DNA of 64,000 nt from contig JBBCJX010000011.1 of assembly GCA_037189985.1 (NCBI GenBank), positions 107,420 to 171,419 on the forward strand, written 5' to 3'. This stretch comes from UBA2031 sp037189985 (GTDB lineage Bacteria; Pseudomonadota; Gammaproteobacteria; Pseudomonadales; Moraxellaceae). Under the pieces are notes generated by a model. That model did not search any database and had not been told where the DNA came from. It was given only the letters and a program-made list of their open reading frames with translations. Below, one piece after another: positions 34,709 to 41,939 of the stretch. The translations under genes were made by a program, and so were the position numbers. Positions within the stretch are counted from its first letter, which is position 1, and each line of letters begins with the position of its first letter.

Positions 34709-37453
34709 ATGACCCACCCAGTTCCTCCTGCCGCCCCTTTGTGGCGGCCTGCCCTGCTTTCCTCGCTCGTGATGCTGGCCATCACGCTGCCGCCAGCCGC
34801 CATGGCAGAGGAGACCACACCTGCCCCCGCAGCAACTCCCGCCATCACCCGCTTTGACATTCCACCCGGCCCTCTGGGCGCTGCCCTGACGCGCTTCAGC
34901 GAAATCGCTGGCTTCAAGCTCCTCGCACCCGCCGAACTGCTACGCGGGCTGCGGACAGCCGGCGTACAGAATGCCGTGACCCGGGAACAGGGCCTTGGGC
35001 AACTCCTGGCCGGTACGGGCCTGCTCTGGCATTACAGCGATGACGGCACCGTCATCCTGGAGCCGGCACCGCGGGTGGAAGGCGCCCTCGTGCTGGACGC
35101 CGTGCAGGTGATAGGCACCGTGCCGGACGCCGACCTTCCCTACCTCACCCCCGGCTCCTCGCTGCACATCAGCCGCGACAAGATCGAGCGCTTCCGCGGC
35201 ACTACCGTGGGCGACATCTTCAAGGGTGCGACAGGCGTGCTGGTGGGCGAGAACCGCAACTCCGGTGGTCTCGACGTGAACATCCGCGGCATGCAGGGGC
35301 AAGGCCGTGTGCCAGTGCTGGTGGACGGCTCGCGGCAGGAAACCACGGTGTACCGGGGTTACTCGGGGGTGGCCTCACGCAGCTACGTGGACCCGGACCT
35401 CATCGGCGGCATCGACATCACCAAAGGCCCCAGCATGAGCGCGCAGGGCACCGGCGCCATCGGCGGCATGGTCAACATGCGCACGCTGGGCGCGCGCGAC
35501 ATCGTCAAGGACGGCAACGACAGCGGCTGGCGCCTGCGTGGCAGCGCCGTGGGCAATACATCAAGCGCCCCGCCCGCCCCCGCCTTCGCCGGCTACTACG
35601 TACCGCGCTCCTCCTACCGCTCGAACTGCCGCTTCGCCAGCGACTGCTCGCCGGAAACCATGGAGCCCGCGAGCTTCGCACCCGCCGACGGCATGGACCG
35701 CCCGGGCCTGCTGGACTTCGAGGGCTGGGCCGGCAGCCTGGCCGGCGCCCGCCGTTTCGAGAACTTCGAGCTCGTCGCCGCCTACGCGCAGCGCCAGCAG
35801 GGCAGCTACTACGCGGGCACCCACGGCCCTGCTCCCTACATCGAACACGGCGAACCACTCGTCTTGCCCTGGTGGACGGAAACCCCGGTCTACTTGCGCG
35901 GCGTATCGCGCTTCCGTGCCGGCGAGCGCGTACCCAACAGCCGTTACGAGAGCAAGAGCCTACTGCTCAAGAGCGCCTTCTACCTGCCCGCGGAACAGGC
36001 GCTGGAATTGAGCTACCTGCGCTACGACAGCGTGTTCGGCGAAATGATGCCCTCGCAGATACGCGGCTTCGGCCAGGCGCGCGAGTGGTCGCCCAGCCGC
36101 ATCGTCATGGACACCTACACCGCGCAGTACAAGAACGCGCCCACCGGCAGCAACTGGCTCGACCTGCGCGCCAACCTCTGGCACACCGATTCGCACAACA
36201 TCATCAACACGCCCGACCCGCAGACCGGCAGCGGCAACAACTACGGCCTTGAAGCCAACACGCGGCGCGACGAGGACTACAGGCGCTACGGCGCGGACGT
36301 GAGCAACAGCAGCCGTTTCAGCGCGCCGGGCGGCGAGATCAAGCTCACCTACGGCCTCGCCGGGCAGTGGGAAGACATGATGACCGCCACCGACAATCCC
36401 GGCGGCTTCTACGGCGACCAGCGCTCCGGCAACCGCCGTGAATACAGCGCCTTTGCCAACCTGCAATGGCAACTGCCCTGGTACTTCACTTTCGAAGCCG
36501 GCACCCGCTACACGCGCTTCGAGTCTGCCGACGACAACGCACTGCCCGTCAGCCCCGCCAGCGAGTTCTGTGTCGACACCGACAACGATCTCGAATGCGA
36601 TCCGATCTACTACAAGAACCATCACGCCGGCAGAGCCCCCATGGTGGGTCTCACCTGGGCACCCTGGAATGGCTGGCAGTTCTTCGCCCGCTACTCTGAA
36701 GCGCTGCGCATGCCCAGCCTGTTTGAAACCACCTCCGGCCTCTCCGTCAGCCCGGTGATGGATGTCGGCATCAAGCCCGAACGCGCCAAGAACCGTGAAG
36801 CCGGATTCAACTACCTGAAAGACGGTCTCCTCACGGAGCACGACAAGTTCCGCCTGAAATTCGCCTTCTTCCAGAACCACGTGGACGACTACCTCACCCG
36901 CACCCAGCCCAATGGCTGGGAAGACGGCGCGCTGTATTCCTTCTTCCGCATGCGGAACATCAAGAGCCTGGACCTGCACGGCACTGAACTCTCCGGCAGC
37001 TACGACACGGGCCGCTTCTACACCGAGTTCGGCGGTACCCGTTACCACCACATCGAGGTCTGCAACATCGGCAGCTTCGTCCGCTACTACTGCACCAACT
37101 ACGGCATCGCCCAGAGCTATCTCAACAACATGATTCCGCCCAACTGGCACGCCAACCTGACGCTGGGCACGAGGCTTTTCAGGGAACGCCTCGACACGGG
37201 CGTACGCGGCACCTTCATGGGCAAGCGCAACAACATTCCGCGCTACAACGCGCAAACCGGCTTCAACGCACCCATCGCCTGGCACAAGTACACGCTCTAC
37301 GACGTGTACGCGAGTTGGAAGCAGAACGAGCACCTGAGCTTCGACATCACCGTCGACAACCTCACCGACCAGTACTACCTCGACGCGCTCAGCCTCGGCC
37401 TCGTGCCGGCACCCGGCCGCAGCGCACGCCTCAGCTTCACGCTGGAATTCTGA
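34709..37453 (+). CDS. TonB-dependent receptor with STN signalling domain (cassette 1)
   Basis: A 914-residue outer-membrane receptor. Signal peptide to about residue 35 (PPAAMAEE). STN signalling domain at about 48-118 (FDIPPGPLGAALTRFSEIAG, QLLAGTGLLWHY). TonB-box/plug from about 140, with DKIERFRGTTVGDIF and IRGMQGQGRVPVLVDGSRQE; a 22-strand barrel then ends in SFTLEF. The barrel motif LRMPSLFETTSG resembles the FRAP segment of heme-type receptors, which is weak evidence for a heme or protein ligand. Three close cysteine pairs lie in probable outer loops: C307/C313, C621/C630 and C785/C795. The middle pair encloses an Asp-rich loop. It forms a unit with the PKD lipoprotein 98 bp downstream. 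Confidence 0.93.
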   Translation: MTHPVPPAAPLWRPALLSSLVMLAITLPPAAMAEETTPAPAATPAITRFDIPPGPLGAALTRFSEIAGFKLLAPAELLRGLRTAGVQNAVTREQGLGQLLAGTGLLWHYSDDGTVILEPAPRVEGALVLDAVQVIGTVPDADLPYLTPGSSLHISRDKIERFRGTTVGDIFKGATGVLVGENRNSGGLDVNIRGMQGQGRVPVLVDGSRQETTVYRGYSGVASRSYVDPDLIGGIDITKGPSMSAQGTGAIGGMVNMRTLGARDIVKDGNDSGWRLRGSAVGNTSSAPPAPAFAGYYVPRSSYRSNCRFASDCSPETMEPASFAPADGMDRPGLLDFEGWAGSLAGARRFENFELVAAYAQRQQGSYYAGTHGPAPYIEHGEPLVLPWWTETPVYLRGVSRFRAGERVPNSRYESKSLLLKSAFYLPAEQALELSYLRYDSVFGEMMPSQIRGFGQAREWSPSRIVMDTYTAQYKNAPTGSNWLDLRANLWHTDSHNIINTPDPQTGSGNNYGLEANTRRDEDYRRYGADVSNSSRFSAPGGEIKLTYGLAGQWEDMMTATDNPGGFYGDQRSGNRREYSAFANLQWQLPWYFTFEAGTRYTRFESADDNALPVSPASEFCVDTDNDLECDPIYYKNHHAGRAPMVGLTWAPWNGWQFFARYSEALRMPSLFETTSGLSVSPVMDVGIKPERAKNREAGFNYLKDGLLTEHDKFRLKFAFFQNHVDDYLTRTQPNGWEDGALYSFFRMRNIKSLDLHGTELSGSYDTGRFYTEFGGTRYHHIEVCNIGSFVRYYCTNYGIAQSYLNNMIPPNWHANLTLGTRLFRERLDTGVRGTFMGKRNNIPRYNAQTGFNAPIAWHKYTLYDVYASWKQNEHLSFDITVDNLTDQYYLDALSLGLVPAPGRSARLSFTLEF

Positions 37454-37551
37454 GATGAAACGAAAAGACCTTCATTGCCGCAACGACGGGAATGACAGAA
37501 CAAAAAAGCGCTGCACGCAAAACCCCCACCGTCACTGAGGATACCGATGTC

Positions 37552-39978
37552 ATGAAACCCCTTTTCTACCGCAACTTCATTGCAGGCCTCTGCATGGCCA
37601 CGCTCGCCGCCTGTGGCGGCGGAGGCGGTGGCAATGGTGGCACGCCACAACCCACGGCCAAGGTGACCGCCAGCGCCAGCACCATCGAGATCAAGAACGT
37701 GGTCACGCTGGACGGCGCGGCCAGCACCACGGCGGGCGGCAGCGTCAGTGGTCTCACCTACCAGTGGGCGCTGACCCGGCCTGCCAATTCGCAGGCCATG
37801 CTCTCAAACACGAGCGCCGCCCAACCCACTTTCACGCCTGACCTGCCCGGCGACTACACCGCCGACCTCATCGTCAACGACGGCCAGGCCAACAGCGCTC
37901 CTGCCCGCGTTGTCGTGACTGTCACCAGCCCCTATCCGGTGGCCAGCGCCCCGCCTACCATCAGCGTGCGGCTCGGCACCGAAAACGTCGGCCTGAACGG
38001 CCTCTCCAGCACGCCGCCCACGGGCGAAACCGGCACACTCACTTATCTCTGGACGCTAAAGTCCGTGCCCGCCGGCAGTGGCGGCAAGCTGCGCGACTGG
38101 GACAAGGGCAACGCCACGCTGGACGTGGACATCGAGGGCGACTACCTCGTGCAACTCGTGGTCACCTACAAGGGCGTGGACAGCGAACCGACATCCGTGA
38201 CGGTGACGGTTTCCAAGGGCGATGCGCCACCCGTGGCCGTGGCCGCCCCCGTCACCGTGAAGCTCGGCGAAGAAGTCGTGCTCGATGGGTCGGCCAGCTA
38301 CGACCCGGACGGCAAGCCCCTGCAATACCGCTGGCGCTTCGCCGCGCCGGGCAGCGGCGGCACCATCGCGCCTTTGTACTCGGCCACACCGGAAATCCGT
38401 AACGCCAACAGCGCCATCGCCCGCTTCACGCCGACTGCCGTCGGCGATCATCAGGTCTTGTTCTTCGTCTACGACGGCACCTGGAAAAGCACGGAAATCA
38501 AGGTAGACGTGAAAGTGGAAAAACCGGACAGCTTCCCCACCGTCAACAAACCCTTGGTCGGCAAGCTGGTGGCCTCTGGCTACTACCCCTCCAGCAGCGT
38601 GGGTGAGCAGGAGTTGGGTCTGCGCGGCAACTTCACGTTCGAAGGCTACGACCCCGAAGGCGAAGCCGTGCAGTTCGTAAGCGCAGAGCTCTACGAAAAG
38701 CCGGCAGACAGCACCGCGGTGCTGGAAGAAGCGCTGCCGGGCTTCGGCATGCCGTCCTACCGCAAGATCCAGAAACTGGACAAGGCGGGCAACTACAAAG
38801 TGCGCATGGTGCTGTCCGATGGCGTCAACGAAAGCACCTACGAAGCCACCATCCGCGCCCGCATCGGCGGCATCAACAACCGTCCCTCGGCCGGCAGCAT
38901 CTCCCCGGCGGCCGCATCCGTGATGGTCGGCACAAACATCATCTTCCAGGGCACGCCCACCTCGACCAAGGACCCCGACGGCGACCCACTGACCTACAAG
39001 TGGACGCTGCGCGACAAACCCGATGGTTCAACGGCCACCATAGAACCCGTGACCGAGCCGGTATCCGGCGAGCCCCTCTGGGCCAAGGTGCTGGCCGACA
39101 AGCCGGGCGTCTACATCGCCAACCTGGAAGTGGAAGATGATCGCGGCATGAAGTCTGCCAGCGTGGCGGAAACGCAGGCCATCGCCAAGCTGACCAACAA
39201 TGCGCCGGTGCTGCGCAGCATCGTATGGAACATGCAAGGTATCTCCAGCGGCAGCGAGCCATACCAGTTGCTGCCCTGCATGAGCCTGAACTTCGCCCCC
39301 GTCGTGGTGGATCCGGACGGCGACAAGACCTACATCCGCCGCGAACTCATCAGCACGCCACCAGAGGGCATTTACGGAAACGGTAAGGGCAAGGGCTGCA
39401 ACCATACCAGCACCTCCTTCAACAAGCCCGGCACCTATGTCTTCCGCTATCTCATCAGCGACGGCATCGCCGAATTGCCCGAATACGACCACACGGTGGT
39501 CATCGCCGACCCGGCCAGTGCCCACGGCCTCACGCTGGCACGAGTCTTCGCGGCCGGCACGAGCAATGAGCAAAGGATCGGATGGCACTGGCCCTACATC
39601 AAGCTCTCACCCACGCAGCGGGATGGCGCAAGCTCCACGGGCAGCACTACGCCCATCCGGCGGGAAATGATCAGCCTCACGGCAGCAGATGGCGACTACA
39701 CCATCGTGGATGTCAAGGCCGAGCACATCAACGGCAACACGCTGACCCCGTTCTTCGACGGTCTCACGGAGGGCCAGGTCATCCGTCAGGGCGAAACCGT
39801 GGATGTGGGCCTGATGGCCGCCTTCTGGTGCCTGCGCAACGAAGAAACCCTCTACGAAGGCTTCCGTTGGAGCTTCCGCGTCAAGGAAGTCCCCGAGCAG
39901 GTCTTCGTGTTTGAGAATTGGGCCGGAGCCATCCTCAACAACGGCGCCACTCCGTGGCCGGCATGCCCTGCAACCTGA
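37552..39978 (+). CDS. PKD-repeat lipoprotein (cassette 1)
   Basis: An 808-residue lipoprotein. The signal MKPLFYRNFIAGLCMATLAAC ends in a lipobox LAAC, followed by a flexible GGGGGGNGG linker. At least five PKD-like Ig domains follow, each ending in a pattern such as GDYTADLIVNDGQANSAP or GVYIANLEVEDDRGMKS, with SYDPDG or DPDGD turns. A last region (about 620-808) differs, with a Cys pair (CMSLNF and CNHTST) and a C-terminal domain shared with the cassette 2 protein (TAADGDYTIVDV, GQVIRQGETV). It could be a surface ligand-binding partner of the receptor, as TbpB is for TbpA. The ATG at 37552 is preferred over an upstream one at 37492 because only it starts a lipoprotein signal. Confidence 0.8.
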   Translation: MKPLFYRNFIAGLCMATLAACGGGGGGNGGTPQPTAKVTASASTIEIKNVVTLDGAASTTAGGSVSGLTYQWALTRPANSQAMLSNTSAAQPTFTPDLPGDYTADLIVNDGQANSAPARVVVTVTSPYPVASAPPTISVRLGTENVGLNGLSSTPPTGETGTLTYLWTLKSVPAGSGGKLRDWDKGNATLDVDIEGDYLVQLVVTYKGVDSEPTSVTVTVSKGDAPPVAVAAPVTVKLGEEVVLDGSASYDPDGKPLQYRWRFAAPGSGGTIAPLYSATPEIRNANSAIARFTPTAVGDHQVLFFVYDGTWKSTEIKVDVKVEKPDSFPTVNKPLVGKLVASGYYPSSSVGEQELGLRGNFTFEGYDPEGEAVQFVSAELYEKPADSTAVLEEALPGFGMPSYRKIQKLDKAGNYKVRMVLSDGVNESTYEATIRARIGGINNRPSAGSISPAAASVMVGTNIIFQGTPTSTKDPDGDPLTYKWTLRDKPDGSTATIEPVTEPVSGEPLWAKVLADKPGVYIANLEVEDDRGMKSASVAETQAIAKLTNNAPVLRSIVWNMQGISSGSEPYQLLPCMSLNFAPVVVDPDGDKTYIRRELISTPPEGIYGNGKGKGCNHTSTSFNKPGTYVFRYLISDGIAELPEYDHTVVIADPASAHGLTLARVFAAGTSNEQRIGWHWPYIKLSPTQRDGASSTGSTTPIRREMISLTAADGDYTIVDVKAEHINGNTLTPFFDGLTEGQVIRQGETVDVGLMAAFWCLRNEETLYEGFRWSFRVKEVPEQVFVFENWAGAILNNGATPWPACPAT

Positions 39979-40020
39979 CGGGCGAGTATCAACCCTGTAA
40001 AGGGAGCTCCATGCCAAAAC

Positions 40021-40050
40021 AACAGGGCGCCTTCCGGCGCCCTGTTTCTT
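40021..40050 (+). terminator. Terminator of iron cassette 1
   Basis: AACAGGGCGCC (40021-40031) pairs with GGCGCCCTGTT (40036-40046), followed by TCTTT. It separates the two cassettes. Confidence 0.85.
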
Positions 40051-40086
40051 TAATCCGGCCATAACCGATACAGCCCAGCCAACTAA

Positions 40087-40115
40087 TTGATAGTGATTCT
40101 CATTAACTGTATTCT
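40087..40115 (+). promoter_or_regulatory. Fur box superimposed on a sigma70 promoter, cassette 2
   Basis: TTGATA (40087-40092), exactly 17 bp, then TATTCT (40110-40115). The Fur box GATAGTGATTCTCATTAAC (40089-40107, 15 of 19 to consensus) fills the whole spacer. Fur binding would block RNA polymerase. Confidence 0.82.
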
Positions 40116-40151
40116 AGCGACTCTTTTCCTCCGCATTCGCGAGCGACAACC

Positions 40152-40658
40152 TTGGTCCCTCCTGACGGCAAGGGTGACGGCAAGCTGAAGGTTTACCTCG
40201 AGCACCGCGCCGCCCTCATCAACTACGCCACGCCCATTACCGGCAGCCGCGCCAGCGCGGAGGACGTGGTACAGGATGCCTATTTCCGCTTCGTGCCCAG
40301 TGCCGACTGCCCCCAGCAGCCGGTGGCCTACCTCTATCGCACCGTGCGCAACCTGGCGCTGGACGCGGTGCGTCGCCTGTCCATGGAGGGCCGCTACCAG
40401 CAGGAAGAAAACGTGCCCTGGCTCGCACCAGCGCCCCTGCCCCAGCCCGAACACACCGTGCTGCATCAGGACCAGTTGCAGCAGGTGGCCGCAGGACTGG
40501 ACGCCCTGCCGGAAATGGCGCGCCGCGCCGTTGAGATGCGGCGGCTGGAAGGCCGTTCGCTGGACGAGATCGCCGACATCCTCGGTATTTCCGCACCCAC
40601 CGCCTACCGCCTCATCCGCGATGCCATGGTGAAGGTCGCGCAACGCCTGGACGAATGA
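40152..40658 (+). CDS. ECF sigma factor, FecI-like (cassette 2)
   Basis: A 168-residue sigma factor: region 2 at about 15-75 (SRASAEDVVQDAYFRFV, QPVAYLYRTVRNLALDAVRR) and region 4 at about 105-160 (LPEMARRAVEMRRLEGRSLDEIA, by ends; LGISAPTAYRLI recognition helix). The first plausible start is TTG at 40152, since no ATG or GTG occurs in frame before the region 2 helix; TTG would lower output. It diverges clearly from the cassette 1 sigma factor in region 4, so the two probably keep separate specificities. Confidence 0.9.
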   Translation: MVPPDGKGDGKLKVYLEHRAALINYATPITGSRASAEDVVQDAYFRFVPSADCPQQPVAYLYRTVRNLALDAVRRLSMEGRYQQEENVPWLAPAPLPQPEHTVLHQDQLQQVAAGLDALPEMARRAVEMRRLEGRSLDEIADILGISAPTAYRLIRDAMVKVAQRLDE

Positions 40659-40704
40659 GCACAGCGCCGCCCCATCTTTATTTCTTCCGACAACACAATT
40701 TCCT

Positions 40705-40731
40705 GAAAGAAAATCATGCGCCACTCGTCGT
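40705..40731 (+). promoter_or_regulatory. Candidate ECF-sigma promoter before fecR-like gene 2
   Basis: GAAAGAAAAT starting at 40705, then TCGTCGT (40725-40731), 16 bp after GAAA. Third occurrence of the shared pattern. Confidence 0.35.
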
Positions 40732-40782
40732 TGTGGCATGTCTGACATAATTCCCGGAATTTCCGGCAGGAACGCCCCCACC

Positions 40783-41760
40783 ATGACCACGAGCAGGCCC
40801 GATCCGGCCAGCGATGCCGCACTGGAAACCGCCATGGACTGGCTGCTGCGCCTTGATGCGGCACCAGAAGACGACACGCTGCGGGCGGGATTGGCCGACT
40901 GGCTCGCGGTGGATTCCCGCCACGCCAAGGCCTGGCAGCAAGCACAACACGCCTGGCATCTCGTAGGAGAAGTCCCTCCCCGTTTCGTGGCGGCCCCGGC
41001 CACGCCCGCACTTCCCGCGCCACTTCCCCGCCCTTCGTCCTGGCGTCGGCGGGCACGCCGCCTGGCAACAGCCGCCGTCGCCGCCGGCCTGCTGCTGGCC
41101 CTGCTGCCAAGCATGCTGCTGCAAATGAAAGCGGACTACGTTTCCGGCACCGGCGAACAGCAGCGCATCACGCTGAACGACGGCAGCGTGGTCTATCTGG
41201 GAGCGGCCAGCGCCATTGCCATCGACCTTAAGCCAGAGGCGCGGCACGTCACATTGCTGCGCGGCGAAGCCTTCTTTGAAGTCGCACCCGACAAGGCACG
41301 CCCCTTCACCGTCACCGCCGACACGCTGGATGTGACCGTGCTGGGCACGGCCTTCGATGTCCGCCGGGGCGATGGCGGCTACACGGTGGGCGTGGAGCAT
41401 GGTGCGGTGCGCGTGCATCAAGACGGCCACGCGCTGACTGACCGCCTCCTGCCGGGCCAGCAACTGGCCATTCAGGAAGCCGCAGGAGCAGCACTGCACA
41501 CGATTTCACCGCAGGACGTGGGCGCCTGGCGCGAAGGCCGCCTGTTCGTGCAGGACGCCACCGTGCGCGACGTCGTGTCCGTCCTCCAGCGCTATCTCAC
41601 GGGCCATATCGCCGTGGTGGACCGCGATGTGGCCTCGCGCCGCGTCACCGGCATATATGATCTCAATGATCCGGAACGCGCCCTCGCCGCGCTGGTGGCA
41701 CCGCAACGCGGCCAGGTGCGCAAGCTGACGCCGCTGCTCTACATCGTCTCCGCACGCTGA
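40783..41760 (+). CDS. FecR-like anti-sigma regulator (cassette 2)
   Basis: A 325-residue inner-membrane regulator. The cytosolic N-terminal part has AMDWLLRLDAAPEDD and WLAVDSRHAKAW. A membrane helix lies near 88-110 (TAAVAAGLLLALLPSML). The periplasmic FecR domain has YVSGTGEQQRITLNDGS and VLGTAFDVRRGD. The C-terminal receptor-interaction region ends at LYIVSAR. An earlier ATG at 40738 is possible; I chose 40783 because AGGAA lies before it and the extra residues are unlike the family. It follows the sigma gene with a possible internal promoter between them. Confidence 0.9.
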   Translation: MTTSRPDPASDAALETAMDWLLRLDAAPEDDTLRAGLADWLAVDSRHAKAWQQAQHAWHLVGEVPPRFVAAPATPALPAPLPRPSSWRRRARRLATAAVAAGLLLALLPSMLLQMKADYVSGTGEQQRITLNDGSVVYLGAASAIAIDLKPEARHVTLLRGEAFFEVAPDKARPFTVTADTLDVTVLGTAFDVRRGDGGYTVGVEHGAVRVHQDGHALTDRLLPGQQLAIQEAAGAALHTISPQDVGAWREGRLFVQDATVRDVVSVLQRYLTGHIAVVDRDVASRRVTGIYDLNDPERALAALVAPQRGQVRKLTPLLYIVSAR

Positions 41761-41845
41761 CATCGTGATTGCCCGGTCCCTGATGGTCATCGGCACCATT
41801 TCCGGGCAATCGTGAAAAAGCCCTCGGGAAAATCTTCGTCCTTCT

Positions 41846-41871
41846 GAAAGAAATGTCCGGACGCTTCGTTA
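41846..41871 (+). promoter_or_regulatory. Candidate ECF-sigma promoter before receptor gene 2
   Basis: GAAAGAAAT from 41846, TGTCCGGA, then TCGTTA at 41866, 16 bp after GAAA. The TGTCCGGA core is shared with the site before fecR-like gene 1. Confidence 0.4.
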
Positions 41872-41939
41872 TTTGCTCATGAATAACGGAATGCGACGCA
41901 TTCCTGATCAGATGCTTTCGACGAAGAGACAGACGAACG

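Noticed and set aside
35960..37333. Minus-strand frame inside receptor 1
   Set aside because: Val/Ala/Gly-rich shadow of the receptor coding frame.
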